The notes under the pieces were generated by a model, which saw only the letters and a list, made by a program, of their open reading frames with translations, searched no databases and was not told where the DNA came from. The position numbers were made by a program, and so were the translations under genes. This document shows positions 52,215-62,412 of a stretch of DNA of 64,000 nt, piece after piece (the first letter of the stretch is position 1; every line of letters begins with the position of its first letter). This DNA is from Lachnospiraceae bacterium (GTDB lineage Bacteria; Bacillota; Clostridia; Lachnospirales; Lachnospiraceae). The stretch is taken from assembly GCA_024695145.1 (NCBI GenBank), contig JAILIS010000025.1, forward strand, positions 62,001 through 126,000, written 5' to 3'.

Positions 52215-54473
52215 ATGGACAAAAGACTTTACAAAATGATGGACTGGGCCAGGGTGGAGCAGATCGTCTACTCCGAGGAGGACGATCCCCACGGATATCT
52301 TGGCGCCCATCCCGTAAAGGGAGGATGGATGATATCATGCTTTATCCCGGGTGCGGATAAAGTCAGCGTGATCCATGGTAAAAAGGAATACAAAATGGAC
52401 AGGATGGACGAAGAGGGATTCTTTTCGGCCCTTTTACGGTCCGTCACCAAGTCAAAGATAACATACAGATTCAAGATCACAAAGGGAAAGACAACATATA
52501 TTGCCGAGGATCCGTACAGGTTCCGCTCTGCTATTGATGCGAAGACACAGAAAGCCTTCAATGCCGGGATATGCTATGACATTTACGAGTATCTCGGGGC
52601 GCATGTGCGCACGGCAGACGGAGTTGACGGAGTTAATTTCGCTGTCTGGGCACCGAACGCGGTCCGCGTATCGGTTGTCGGTGATTTTAACGAATGGGAC
52701 GGCAGATGCCATCAGATGAGAAGGCTCGGTGATTCCGGTATATTCGAACTGTTCATTCCGAGAGTGAGGCAGGGGGATAACTACAAATACGAACTGAAGC
52801 TTAAGGGCGGAATGGTGATACTCAAGTCGGACCCTTACGGATATTATGCCCAGCTTCGCCCCGATACCGCATCAACTGTTTACGATATCGATTCTTATAC
52901 ATGGCATGACGCGGAATTTGTCAGTAAAAGAGCCGATCTCAACTCAAAGGACAGACCTTTTTCCGTATATGAACTTCATCTTTCGGGTTTTGCAAAGCCG
53001 GACGACGGACGTGAGTTTTTAAGTTATACGGAACTTGCTGAAGAGATAATCCCGTATGTGAAGGAAATGGGATATACCCACATCGAACTGATGCCGGTGA
53101 TGGAGCATCCGTTTGACGAATCATGGGGCTATCAGGTTATAGGAATGTATGCTCCAACGTCCAGATACGGTACTCCCGATGAATTCATGGCTTTTGTTGA
53201 CAGGATGCATGAAGCCGGTATAGGAGTGATCCTTGATTGGGTACCGGCACATTTTCCGAGAGATGTTCACGGACTTGCAAACTTTGACGGAACATGCCTG
53301 TATGAGCACCAGGACAGGAGACGAGCAGATCATCCCGACTGGGGTACACTCTGCTTTAATTACGGACGTCCCGAGGTTTCCAATTACCTGATCTCCAACG
53401 CCCTTTTCTGGATCAAAAAGTATCATGCCGACGGTATCAGGATGGATGCCGTGGCTTCAATGCTGTATAACGACTACGGAAGGATGGGGGGCGAATGGGT
53501 CCCGAACATATATGGCGGAAAGGAAAATCTCGAAACCGTTGAGATGTTAAAGCATCTGAATTCCGTCAACAGGAAGATGAACACAGGCGCGCTTATGATC
53601 GCAGAAGAGTCTACTGCATGGCCGAAAGTGACCGGAGAGCTTGAAGACGACGGACTCGGATTCGATTACAAGTGGAACATGGGGTGGATGAACGATTTTC
53701 TCGGCTTCATCAGGCTTGATCCTCTGTATAGGAGCGGTCACTACGGCGAGCTGACTTTTTCGATGATATACGCATACAGCGAGAACTTTGTTCTTGTCTT
53801 TTCACATGACGAGGTTGTGCACGGCAAAGCATCCATGCTCTCCAAAATGCCGGGAGAGAGGGACAGAAAGTTTGCGAATCTGCGACTTTCCCTCGGATAC
53901 ATGTTCACGCACCCGGGTAAAAAGCTCCTGTTTATGGGTCAGGACATAGGAGAGTGGGACGAGTGGAATGAAAAGCGAAGCGTCGAGTGGGATCTTCTTC
54001 AGTATGACGATCATTTCAACTACAACCGTTTTGTAAAGGAGCTGCTCGCCTTCTACAGGAACTGCCCCGCACTTTACAGCCTTGATAATAATGCGGACGG
54101 CTTTGAATGGATCAATAACATATCCGCCAATGAGACGATACTTGTGTTCTTAAGAAAGGACAAAGAAGGCGGTTCGGTGCTCGTTGTGTGCAATTTCGCG
54201 GATATAGACCGCAGGGATTATAAGATCGGTGTTCCGTTTTCTGGTAAATACAAGGAAATATTCTCTACGGATGAAGTCCGGTTCGGAGGATGCGGCCATA
54301 ACAATCCGAGAGTCAAGAGGTCAAAAGTCGACGAGTGTGACGGAAGACCCAATTCGATAAGAATAGATGTTCCGGCTCTTTCCGTGTCGGTATTTTCATG
54401 TACTTTCTTTGAGCCGGAGGAACTCAAATACTACCATGCGCCCGTTAAAAAGAGAAGGAAGCGGAAACGTTGA
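52215..54473 (+). CDS. glgB: 1,4-alpha-glucan branching enzyme
   Basis: A 752-residue GH13 enzyme that introduces alpha-1,6 branches into glycogen. Two N-terminal beta modules precede the barrel (YLGAHPVKGGW near 28 and FAVWAPNAVRVSVVGDFNEW near 142-161). The catalytic residues are intact: Asp411 in DGIRMDAVASML, Glu464 in MIAEESTAWP and Asp532 in FSHDEVVHGK. C-terminal tail is lysine/arginine-rich. AGGAGGG lies about twelve bases upstream. It contrasts with the stripped GH13 protein at 34276-36213. No glgC, glgA or glgP is in the window. Confidence 0.96.
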   Translation: MDKRLYKMMDWARVEQIVYSEEDDPHGYLGAHPVKGGWMISCFIPGADKVSVIHGKKEYKMDRMDEEGFFSALLRSVTKSKITYRFKITKGKTTYIAEDPYRFRSAIDAKTQKAFNAGICYDIYEYLGAHVRTADGVDGVNFAVWAPNAVRVSVVGDFNEWDGRCHQMRRLGDSGIFELFIPRVRQGDNYKYELKLKGGMVILKSDPYGYYAQLRPDTASTVYDIDSYTWHDAEFVSKRADLNSKDRPFSVYELHLSGFAKPDDGREFLSYTELAEEIIPYVKEMGYTHIELMPVMEHPFDESWGYQVIGMYAPTSRYGTPDEFMAFVDRMHEAGIGVILDWVPAHFPRDVHGLANFDGTCLYEHQDRRRADHPDWGTLCFNYGRPEVSNYLISNALFWIKKYHADGIRMDAVASMLYNDYGRMGGEWVPNIYGGKENLETVEMLKHLNSVNRKMNTGALMIAEESTAWPKVTGELEDDGLGFDYKWNMGWMNDFLGFIRLDPLYRSGHYGELTFSMIYAYSENFVLVFSHDEVVHGKASMLSKMPGERDRKFANLRLSLGYMFTHPGKKLLFMGQDIGEWDEWNEKRSVEWDLLQYDDHFNYNRFVKELLAFYRNCPALYSLDNNADGFEWINNISANETILVFLRKDKEGGSVLVVCNFADIDRRDYKIGVPFSGKYKEIFSTDEVRFGGCGHNNPRVKRSKVDECDGRPNSIRIDVPALSVSVFSCTFFEPEELKYYHAPVKKRRKRKR

Positions 54474-54498
54474 ATTTTCGGGCTTTTTCTGGTATAAT
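54470..54498 (+). promoter_or_regulatory. Probable uppP promoter, overlapping the end of glgB
   Basis: TTGAAT (54470-54475) covers the glgB stop codon. TATAAT (54493-54498) follows after 17 bases and is preceded by TGG, an extended -10. The uppP ATG is about 50 bases downstream. Confidence 0.68.
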
Positions 54499-54548
54499 GT
54501 TTCGGGTTTTTTGACGGGAGAGAGTACTGCTGCGGGAAGGATGAGCAA

Positions 54549-55424
54549 ATGAATGTTTTAAAAGCCGTTTTGATGGGAATCATACAGGGTCTGACAGAGT
54601 TTTTGCCGGTCAGTTCATCAGGACATCTCGGACTTATAAAAGGTCTGTTCGGGATGGAAAACAGCAGCATACTGTTCGATATCCTGCTCCATGTTGCAAC
54701 GCTTGCAGCTATCGTGGTCGTGTTCTTTAAGGATGTGCTCAGACTGGCAGTCGAGTTTTTCGGGATGTGCAAAGATATTTTCACTAATATCGTTTCGTTC
54801 GGAAGAAACCTGTCGGGAGGAGGCAGTCCGGAATATGTCCGCGTCATCAATTCTACTTACCGCAAGTTTGTTCTGTTGCTGATCATTTCAACGATACCGA
54901 CCGGTATCATTGGGGTGTTTATGAAAGACATTGTTGAGTACACGTCCGGAAATCTTCTTGTGACCGGTATATGTCTGATCTGTACCGGACTCATACTCGC
55001 ACTTTCCGATTTTCTCGCTGACGGGGACAAGAAACTCAAAGAGATGAATAACGGGGATGCATTCGCCATAGGAACCGTACAGGGTATTGCGACTCTTCCA
55101 GGTATTTCAAGGAGCGGTACCACGATTGTTGCGGGGATCCTCTGCGGACTCGACAGACAGTACGCCGCAAGATACTCGTTCATAATGAGTATTCCGGCGA
55201 TACTTGGAGCCACCGTTCTTGAACTTTTTGATATCGGCGATGAAGCGATCACTGGATCCGATGTTGGATGTTATATACTCGGAATGGTCATCGCCGCGGT
55301 AGTGGGATTTTTTGCGTTAAGGCTCCTGATGAACCTTGTCGTAAGCAGGTATTTCAAGTATTTTGCATATTACTGCGGTGTTATCGGACTCATTTCGATC
55401 ATAGTATACATCGTCAGGAAATAG
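54549..55424 (+). CDS. uppP: Undecaprenyl-diphosphatase
   Basis: A 291-residue polytopic membrane phosphatase that recycles undecaprenyl diphosphate to the monophosphate carrier needed for peptidoglycan synthesis. The two active-site motifs are GLTEFLPVSSSGHLGL near residue 16 and PGISRSGTTIVAG near residue 183. About eight membrane segments are evident. Overproduction gives bacitracin resistance in other species (BacA), but here it is simply the housekeeping enzyme. It has its own promoter. Confidence 0.96.
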   Translation: MNVLKAVLMGIIQGLTEFLPVSSSGHLGLIKGLFGMENSSILFDILLHVATLAAIVVVFFKDVLRLAVEFFGMCKDIFTNIVSFGRNLSGGGSPEYVRVINSTYRKFVLLLIISTIPTGIIGVFMKDIVEYTSGNLLVTGICLICTGLILALSDFLADGDKKLKEMNNGDAFAIGTVQGIATLPGISRSGTTIVAGILCGLDRQYAARYSFIMSIPAILGATVLELFDIGDEAITGSDVGCYILGMVIAAVVGFFALRLLMNLVVSRYFKYFAYYCGVIGLISIIVYIVRK

Positions 55425-55436
55425 AGTAACATCCGA

Positions 55437-55461
55437 TCATTCATGAAAAGGGCATGAATGA
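55437..55461 (+). other. Perfect inverted repeat upstream of ftsK
   Basis: A nine-base perfect inverted repeat (55437-55445 with 55453-55461) around a seven-base loop, without a T-run. It could be an operator or a hairpin in the ftsK leader. Confidence 0.4.
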
Positions 55462-55483
55462 CAAACAGTGAGGTGGAGATAAT

Positions 55484-58474
55484 ATGGCTGCGGGGTCAAC
55501 AAAGAGGAGGACACCCTCCAAAAGGTCAAGGAAAAAGCTTAAGAAAAATCAGAACCCGGGTATCGCTGAAGAGATACTTCTGTTTGGCTCGCTCGGACTT
55601 TCGGTACTTATGTTTCTCGGATGCTGCGGTCTTCTCGGAAGCTTCGGGAAGGTCGTTCACTCGGTTTTGATCGGGCTGTTCGGCATGGTGGGATTTCTGT
55701 TCCCATTTGCTTTTTTTACGGTCTGCGCTTTCATAATATCCAACAAATGGGAAAAGGTTGCGAGGGTCAAGCTTGCCTCAAGCATTGTGATGATCATCAC
55801 GCTCTCATGCACCGCGCAGCTTTTGTTTGCGTATGATACGGTTAAGAACAAGCCGGCATCATTTAAGGATTACTTTACGGAAAAAGCATTAAACGGCGGA
55901 TTTATCGGCGGTGCGATCTCTCGGATCTTTTACAAGGGTCTGGGGCTTGCCGGTACGATCGTGATACTGCTCGTGCTGTTTATCATATGCATCGTTCTTC
56001 TGACGGACAGGTCTTTCTTTACGAGCATCAGGGAGAGCACCAAGATGATCAGTGCAGATGCGAAGCGCAATGCACAGTATCGTCGTCAGGTCAACGAGGT
56101 CCGCAGCATGGAAAGAGAAGAGAGGGATCTCGAACGATGGGCTAAACGCAACGAAAAGCATGAAAGACACGTTGCAAAGCAACAGGCAAAGCGCGAGGCA
56201 CAGCTTGAAGAAAGAAGACGGCGCGCTGAGCAGCGCAAAGCCGAAAATGCCGGAAAGATCAATTTCGGTGCCAGCGATCTTAAGAAAACCGCACCTGAAG
56301 ATTACAAAGAGATAAAAGACTTCGAAGAGGTCAAAGACTACGAAGAGGTCAAAGACTACGAGGAGATATACGATCACGACGAGATGAACGGGATAGAGCC
56401 CGTGACCGAAGATGCCGATGAGACATATACGTATCCCGGAGAGAGCGTGATACCCGAAGAGGAGATACGCGCGATGCAGGGTCCGGAGTCGATGTTCTAC
56501 GGCAGCTCCGACGGATATGTATCTACGGTCTCCAAAACGGAGGCGGCAAAAGAAGTCCGGGCTGCGGTTGAGAGTGCAGGATTGATGGCCGGCACCAAAC
56601 TTGAAAGACAAAAGTATACCGGTGATGTTACGGAGATAACAGGATTTTACAGCGGATCGTCCGAGGAGGAACTGTTCGGAAAGCCGGAGGTCACAGAGAC
56701 TCCGAGGCCGAACGTTCGGACCAGCCACAGGATCAGCATCAGAAGCGACGAAGAGGCTGCCAGAGCGGAAGCGTACGAACGCGACATATACGTGGACGAT
56801 ACCGATACTTTCGAGGATGATTACAGTGATGTTGCCGAGATATTCGACAGGAAGAATGCCAAGGAAGTAGTTCCCGGGACTCTTCCGACAGATACCGGAA
56901 GGATCGATCTTGCGGAGGAAAACCGCAAGCCCGCCCCCGAATCGAGAGTGGTCGCAAAGGGCAAGACGGTCAGAGCCAAAAAGTCAGGCAGGATAAAACT
57001 TCCGACCGCGGTTCTGCTCAACGAGATCAGGGCATCCGCCCACGCCGATCATACGGCAGAGATAAACGAAACAGCACGCGAACTGAAAGATACGCTTAAG
57101 AGTTTCGGGCTGGAGGTAAGTATTCTCGGCTCATCAAGAGGGCCCGCGATCACCAGATACGAGCTTCAGATGCCCGCCGGTGTTTCAGTCAAAAAGATAA
57201 CTTCCCTGGCCGATGACATCATGATGAGTCTCGGCGCCAAGGATATCAGGATCGAAGCCCCGATCCCCGGTAAAAAAGCTGTCGGCGTCGAGCTTCCGAA
57301 CAAAGAGAGTTCCATGGTTCATTTCAGGGAACTGATAGAGAGCCGGGCATTTAAGAACTTTGACTCGAAAGTAGCCTTTGCGGTCGGAAAAGATCTGTCA
57401 GGCGACATAGTCGTTACCGACATTTCAAAGATGCCGCACCTGCTCATAGCGGGAGCTACCGGCTCCGGAAAATCCGTATGTATCAACACACTGATCATGA
57501 GCATACTCTACAAGGCCACACCCGATGACGTGCGCCTTATCATGATAGACCCGAAGATGGTGGAACTGTCCGTATATAACGGCATTCCGCATCTGCTCAT
57601 ACCTGTTGTCACCGACCCGAGGAAAGCGAGTGCAGCCCTGGCGTGGGCCGTCAATGAGATGACGGAACGATACTCGAAATTTGCCGAGCTTGAAGTCAGG
57701 GATATCAAGGGATACAATTCCAAGGTTACGGGATCTCCGTCATTTTTGCCGGAGGGTCATGAGAAGATGCCCCAGATCGTCATCGTCGTCGATGAGCTGG
57801 CAGATCTTATGATGGTCGCCGCGAAGGAAGTGGAAGAGTCCATATGCCGCCTCGCACAGCTCGCCAGAGCCGCCGGGATATATCTGGTGCTCGCAACACA
57901 GCGTCCGTCTGTTGATGTCATCACCGGTCTTATCAAAGCCAACATGCCGAGCCGTATCGCCTTTTCGGTATCTTCAAACGTCGACAGCAGAACGATACTT
58001 GACATGAACGGTGCGGAGAGACTGCTCGGAAACGGAGACATGTTCTTCTATCCGAGAGGTTACAACAAACCTGCCCGCGTGCAGGGAGCGTTTGTAAGTG
58101 ATGACGAGGTTGCCCGTGTTGTTGAATTCCTTAAGGATCAGACCGACGGGGATGTATATGACAAAGAGGCACAGAGTAAAGTGGAGTCGGGTTCGGCCTC
58201 AGGATCTTCTTCAGGCTCTCCCGGACTGATAGATCCGAACGGTGCCTTTGATGATCTGTTTGCTGCGGCGGGACGTGCGGTTATCGAATCGGACAAAGCC
58301 AGCATCGGAATGCTTCAGCGCAAGTTCAAAGTGGGCTTTAACAGGGCGGCACGCATTATGGATCAGCTTTGTGATGAAGGTGTCGTCGGCGCCGAGGAAG
58401 GAACCAAGCCCAGAAAGATACTGATGAGCATAGAGCAGTTTAACGAATTACTGGAGGAGAAGAATCATCAATGA
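55484..58474 (+). CDS. ftsK: DNA translocase FtsK/SpoIIIE
   Basis: A 996-residue membrane-anchored ATPase that pumps chromosomal DNA through the closing septum or, in sporulation, into the forespore. Four membrane spans lie within about residues 25-185. A long charged linker (190-510) contains an acidic tandem repeat (KDYEEV type). The motor has Walker [16 protein letters not shown] near 657 and Walker [13 protein letters not shown]. The C-terminal winged-helix gamma domain (about 925-990) includes [20 protein letters not shown] and reads oriented DNA sites. GGTGGAG precedes the ATG. The fhs start overlaps its stop (ATGA). Confidence 0.96.
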   Translation: MAAGSTKRRTPSKRSRKKLKKNQNPGIAEEILLFGSLGLSVLMFLGCCGLLGSFGKVVHSVLIGLFGMVGFLFPFAFFTVCAFIISNKWEKVARVKLASSIVMIITLSCTAQLLFAYDTVKNKPASFKDYFTEKALNGGFIGGAISRIFYKGLGLAGTIVILLVLFIICIVLLTDRSFFTSIRESTKMISADAKRNAQYRRQVNEVRSMEREERDLERWAKRNEKHERHVAKQQAKREAQLEERRRRAEQRKAENAGKINFGASDLKKTAPEDYKEIKDFEEVKDYEEVKDYEEIYDHDEMNGIEPVTEDADETYTYPGESVIPEEEIRAMQGPESMFYGSSDGYVSTVSKTEAAKEVRAAVESAGLMAGTKLERQKYTGDVTEITGFYSGSSEEELFGKPEVTETPRPNVRTSHRISIRSDEEAARAEAYERDIYVDDTDTFEDDYSDVAEIFDRKNAKEVVPGTLPTDTGRIDLAEENRKPAPESRVVAKGKTVRAKKSGRIKLPTAVLLNEIRASAHADHTAEINETARELKDTLKSFGLEVSILGSSRGPAITRYELQMPAGVSVKKITSLADDIMMSLGAKDIRIEAPIPGKKAVGVELPNKESSMVHFRELIESRAFKNFDSKVAFAVGKDLSGDIVVTDISKMPHLLIAGATGSGKSVCINTLIMSILYKATPDDVRLIMIDPKMVELSVYNGIPHLLIPVVTDPRKASAALAWAVNEMTERYSKFAELEVRDIKGYNSKVTGSPSFLPEGHEKMPQIVIVVDELADLMMVAAKEVEESICRLAQLARAAGIYLVLATQRPSVDVITGLIKANMPSRIAFSVSSNVDSRTILDMNGAERLLGNGDMFFYPRGYNKPARVQGAFVSDDEVARVVEFLKDQTDGDVYDKEAQSKVESGSASGSSSGSPGLIDPNGAFDDLFAAAGRAVIESDKASIGMLQRKFKVGFNRAARIMDQLCDEGVVGAEEGTKPRKILMSIEQFNELLEEKNHQ
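56315..56368 (+). repeat. Three tandem 18-base repeats inside ftsK
   Basis: Three in-frame copies encode [12 protein letters not shown] and KDYEEI, flanked by degenerate DYKEI and YDHDEM units. They add an acidic segment to the FtsK linker and probably arose by slippage. Copy number may vary between strains. Confidence 0.85.
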
Positions 58475-60141
58475 AAAGTGATATTGAGATCGCCCGGGAA
58501 GCGGTAATGGAGCCCATTTCCGCTGTCGCTTCATCACTGGGTCTTACTGATGACGATATAGAGCTTTACGGAAAGTATAAATGCAAACTGACCGAGGATT
58601 GTCTTAGGCGGCTTGAGGGCAAAAAGGAAGGAAAACTTGTACTTGTGACCGCCATCAATCCGACTCCTGCGGGAGAAGGCAAGACAACGACAAGTATAGG
58701 ACTGGCCATGGGCCTTAACAGGATAGGCAAAAAAGCAGTGCTTGCACTTCGTGAGCCGTCACTGGGGCCGTGTTTCGGGATAAAAGGCGGAGCAGCCGGA
58801 GGAGGGTACTCGCAGGTTGTTCCGATGGATGAGCTGAATCTCCATTTTACGGGCGATTTTCATGCCATTACGTCCGCCAACAATCTCTGCGCGGCACTTC
58901 TTGACAATCATATACAGCAGGGTAACGAACTTGATATAGATACGAGGAATATCGTTCTTAAGCGCTGCGAAGATATGAATGACAGAGTGCTCCGAAACGT
59001 AGTGGTAGGTCTGGGATCAAAGGCCGACGGATATGTCCGGGAAGATCACTTCGTGATAACCGTTGCATCGGAGATAATGGCGATACTGTGTCTTGCGAGC
59101 GATCTCGAAGACCTGCGCGCACGACTTTCAAAGATGGTGATTGCATACAACAGAAAAGGTGAGGTCGTTACGGCGGCGGATATCAAGGCTGTCGGAGCCA
59201 TGATGGCACTTCTGAAAGACGCGGCAAAACCCAATCTGATCCAGACACTCGAACACACGCCGGTTCTTGTTCACGGCGGCCCTTTTGCAAATATAGCACA
59301 CGGATGCAATTCCGTAAGAGCCACAAAATGTGCACTCCGCCTCGGTGACATCGCCGTTACCGAAGCCGGATTCGGAGCCGATCTCGGAGCCCAGAAATTT
59401 CTTGATATCAAGTGTCCTTCTGCGCATCTGTCACCTGATGCCTGTGTTGTCGTGGCTACTATCCGTGCTCTTAAATATAACGGCGGTGCGGCCAAAGAAA
59501 ACCTTTCAGAGGAAAACATCGACGCTTTGTCATCGGGGATAGTCAATCTCGAAAAGCACCTTGAGAATATGGAAAAATACGGTCTGCCGACGGTTGTTTC
59601 ACTTAACCGTTTTGCGACCGATACCGACAGGGAGATCGAATTTGTAAGGGATTTCTGCCAAAAGAAAGGATGCAGATTTGCGATCTGCGAGGCCTTTGCA
59701 AAAGGCGGAGAGGGAGCGGTCGAACTAGCCGAAACCGTCTCGGATATCCTTCAGAACAAAAAGAGTTCATATTCACCGCTTTGCAGTCCTTCTTTATCCA
59801 TAAAGGAAAAGATCGAAAAGATCGCACGGCAGATATACGGCGCCGGCAGTGTGAGCTACAGCGATGCCGTTAACAAGAAGATAGTACAGCTTGAAGATCA
59901 GGGATTTTCGGATCTTCCGATCTGTATGGCAAAGACCCAGTATTCACTTTCCGATGATCCCGCCTGTTTAGGACGACCCGAAGGATTCACTCTTTCGGTC
60001 AGGGACATGTATGTATCGGCAGGTGCGGGATTTATTGTAGCGCTCACCGGCAACATAATGACTATGCCGGGGCTGCCTAAAAAGCCGGCGGCATACGATA
60101 TCGGTGTCGATGAAAACGGAAATATCACAGGATTATTCTAG
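58471..60141 (+). CDS. fhs: Formate-tetrahydrofolate ligase
   Basis: A 556-residue ATP-dependent enzyme that makes 10-formyl-tetrahydrofolate from formate, central to one-carbon metabolism and the acetyl-CoA pathway of Clostridia. The ATP loop is [18 protein letters not shown] near residues 65-82. [20 protein letters not shown] and [20 protein letters not shown] are diagnostic. It is coupled to ftsK by four-base overlap and followed nine bases later by folD, which handles the next two steps. Other acetogenesis genes are not in the window, so it may serve purine and formyl-Met synthesis. Confidence 0.97.
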   Translation: MKSDIEIAREAVMEPISAVASSLGLTDDDIELYGKYKCKLTEDCLRRLEGKKEGKLVLVTAINPTPAGEGKTTTSIGLAMGLNRIGKKAVLALREPSLGPCFGIKGGAAGGGYSQVVPMDELNLHFTGDFHAITSANNLCAALLDNHIQQGNELDIDTRNIVLKRCEDMNDRVLRNVVVGLGSKADGYVREDHFVITVASEIMAILCLASDLEDLRARLSKMVIAYNRKGEVVTAADIKAVGAMMALLKDAAKPNLIQTLEHTPVLVHGGPFANIAHGCNSVRATKCALRLGDIAVTEAGFGADLGAQKFLDIKCPSAHLSPDACVVVATIRALKYNGGAAKENLSEENIDALSSGIVNLEKHLENMEKYGLPTVVSLNRFATDTDREIEFVRDFCQKKGCRFAICEAFAKGGEGAVELAETVSDILQNKKSSYSPLCSPSLSIKEKIEKIARQIYGAGSVSYSDAVNKKIVQLEDQGFSDLPICMAKTQYSLSDDPACLGRPEGFTLSVRDMYVSAGAGFIVALTGNIMTMPGLPKKPAAYDIGVDENGNITGLF

Positions 60142-60150
60142 GAGGCTGAC

Positions 60151-60987
60151 ATGACGAAGATTATTGACGGAAAGGCCATTTCCGCACAGATAAAAAACGA
60201 GCTTAAGGAAGAGGTTGCAAAAAGCGGTCTGAAAGCGACCCTTGCGGTGATCCAGGTCGGAAAAGATCCCGCAAGCAGCGTTTATGTCGGTAATAAAAAG
60301 AAGGCATGCGAATATATCGGAGTCGGCTCCGCATCATATGAACTTCCGGAGGAGACAAAGCAGGAAGAACTGTTAAAACTTATAGATGACCTGAACGCGG
60401 ACGATTCGATAAACGGGATACTCGTGCAGCTTCCGCTTCCCGATTATATTGATGAAAAAACGGTCATCAACCGTATATCACCGTCCAAGGATGTGGACGG
60501 TTTTCATCCCGAGTCCGTCGGTAATCTCTGCATAGGACAGGAAGGTTTCGTAAGCTGTACTCCTGCAGGGATCATAGAGCTTATAAAAAGGAGCGGTATA
60601 TCGATCGAAGGAAAGGAATGTGTTGTGATCGGCAGGAGCAATATTGTGGGAAAACCCATGGCACTTCTGCTCCTTGCAAATAACGGTACTGTAACCGTCT
60701 GCCATTCCAGAACAAAAGATCTTAAAGAGATATGCAAAAGAGCCGACATTCTTGTCGTCGCTATAGGAAGACCGCGTATGATAACCGCGGAATACGTCAA
60801 AGAAGGAGCGACCGTAATAGACGTCGGTATCCATCGTACGGATGACGGGAAGCTTTGCGGCGATGTTGATTTTGATAACGTAAAAGACATAGCGGGTGCC
60901 ATTACTCCCGTACCCGGAGGAGTGGGCCCCATGACCATAGCCATGCTGATGGTAAATCTCATAAAGGCTGCCAAACTGGTGAAATAA
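60151..60987 (+). CDS. folD: Bifunctional methylene-THF dehydrogenase/methenyl-THF cyclohydrolase
   Basis: A 278-residue enzyme that interconverts 10-formyl-, methenyl- and methylene-tetrahydrofolate. The catalytic Lys region is SVYVGNKKKACEYIG. PSKDVDGFHPESVG, VIGRSNIVGKPMALLLL and PVPGGVGPMTIAMLMVN are the family motifs. AGGAGG lies five bases before the ATG. It works directly with fhs upstream. The next gene starts immediately after its stop. Confidence 0.97.
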   Translation: MTKIIDGKAISAQIKNELKEEVAKSGLKATLAVIQVGKDPASSVYVGNKKKACEYIGVGSASYELPEETKQEELLKLIDDLNADDSINGILVQLPLPDYIDEKTVINRISPSKDVDGFHPESVGNLCIGQEGFVSCTPAGIIELIKRSGISIEGKECVVIGRSNIVGKPMALLLLANNGTVTVCHSRTKDLKEICKRADILVVAIGRPRMITAEYVKEGATVIDVGIHRTDDGKLCGDVDFDNVKDIAGAITPVPGGVGPMTIAMLMVNLIKAAKLVK

Positions 60988-62412
60988 ATGCAGTGTAAAG
61001 TCTGTAATGCGTTTATTCCGGAAGGCTACATGTATTGTCCGGTATGCGGCGAAGAGATCATCATCGTATCCGATTTTGAGATCAAGCTTGAGGATAACAT
61101 AGATGTGGCTGCTCTTGCCCATACGGCAGAGATCCCGGATCTGAGCAGTATTGCATATAAACGTAATATAACAAAAGAACTGAATAAAATAGACGAGTCC
61201 GATCTGAAGAGGGAAGTTTCGGTAAAAACCGTTCCGAAGGAAAGACCGAAAAAAAAGAAGTATTCCAAAAAACTTCTGATACCTCTGGCCGTGGCGGGGC
61301 TTATATTTCTTTCCGGATGCATATATGCCGGTATCGCCGTTGCACGGTACATGTCATATGACTACCAGTATAAAAAGGCTCAAAAAGAGTTTTCCGACGG
61401 TGATTACAAGCAGGCGATCAAGACCGGAAAACATCTGACGGGACTTGACGGTGACAAGAAGGGCAAGATACTTCTCGCGGATATATATATGGCGGATCAT
61501 AATTTTGACGCCGCGATAGCCGTATTGTTCGATGCACTCAACGATGATCCGCAGGATGTCTCGCTTACCGACAGGATAGTGGAGTGCTACAAAGCGGAGA
61601 ACAATAATGCGGGCATACACGAACTGATCAGTAACAGTGAGGATTCCACGCTTGCACTTCGATATTCGGATTATGTTGCGATCTCGCCGACTTTTTCGCT
61701 CGAATCCGGGACATACATAGAACCCGATCCGATAAAGCTTTCAGCACCTGAAGACGGTACCATTTATTATACCGTCGACGGAAGCGAACCGACCGAAGAG
61801 TCAATCGTCTACATGGGGCCGATCCCTTTGGAAACAGGCAAGACCGTTATCTCCGCGATGTTCATTAATGAAAAGGGTATCGAAAGCGAGATCGTCACCA
61901 ATACATACGTGGTTGAACTCGACGTTCCCGATCCTCCGGAGCTTATGGTGGAACCGGGCGCTCTTTCAACACCGCAGCTGATCGGTGTCACGGCACCCGA
62001 AAATCAGACCGTTTATTATACGAGTGACGGCAGCACACCGACAATGGACTCAAAGGAATACTCATCGCCGCTTCTGATGCCGCTCGGAAAGAGCACATAC
62101 GCGTTCATCTGCGTATCGGAAAGCGGACTTGTTTCCGAACCGGTCACGGCGAATTACAACCTTAATATGAACGTTGCCGTTGCAAAGGACATGGCGGAAT
62201 ATGCGATCTCATATCAGCTTGCGAGCACCGGAGAGATCACGGTCGGAAAATCATACAAAGCCGAGTACGGATTTTCGGACGGGAGCAGGTCATACTACAT
62301 AATCAACGAGTATGAGGGAAACAAACAGACCGGAAGAATGTTTGCGGTAGATGTTAAATCAGGAGAACTATTCAGATTCAGCAAGGAGGAGAAAAAATGT
62401 ATAAGATTTTAG
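60988..62412 (+). CDS. Zinc-ribbon membrane protein with two chitobiase-like C-terminal repeats
   Basis: A 474-residue protein of unknown function. Order: zinc ribbon (C3, C6, C17, C20); charged linker; one membrane span at about 96-118; a TPR-like helical part (~125-225); two chitobiase C-terminal-like beta domains (~235-310 and ~318-392). The beta domains contain GTIYYTVDGSEPTEES and QTVYYTSDGSTPTMDS. A short C-terminal domain follows. The topology suggests a cytoplasmic zinc ribbon and an extracellular sheet domain. It begins directly after the folD stop, and its last 16 bases overlap the nfnA start, an odd position for a surface protein among folate and flavin enzymes. Confidence 0.82.
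   Translation: MQCKVCNAFIPEGYMYCPVCGEEIIIVSDFEIKLEDNIDVAALAHTAEIPDLSSIAYKRNITKELNKIDESDLKREVSVKTVPKERPKKKKYSKKLLIPLAVAGLIFLSGCIYAGIAVARYMSYDYQYKKAQKEFSDGDYKQAIKTGKHLTGLDGDKKGKILLADIYMADHNFDAAIAVLFDALNDDPQDVSLTDRIVECYKAENNNAGIHELISNSEDSTLALRYSDYVAISPTFSLESGTYIEPDPIKLSAPEDGTIYYTVDGSEPTEESIVYMGPIPLETGKTVISAMFINEKGIESEIVTNTYVVELDVPDPPELMVEPGALSTPQLIGVTAPENQTVYYTSDGSTPTMDSKEYSSPLLMPLGKSTYAFICVSESGLVSEPVTANYNLNMNVAVAKDMAEYAISYQLASTGEITVGKSYKAEYGFSDGSRSYYIINEYEGNKQTGRMFAVDVKSGELFRFSKEEKKCIRF

Noticed and set aside
56315..56368. Tandem repeats as a possible CRISPR array
   Set aside because: Units are contiguous, 18 bases long, in frame and without spacers; they encode part of FtsK. No CRISPR array or cas gene was seen in the window.
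55889..56728. Minus-strand frame with a [22 protein letters not shown] hydrophobic stretch
   Set aside because: The apparent membrane segment is only the antisense reading of the acidic tandem repeat of ftsK.
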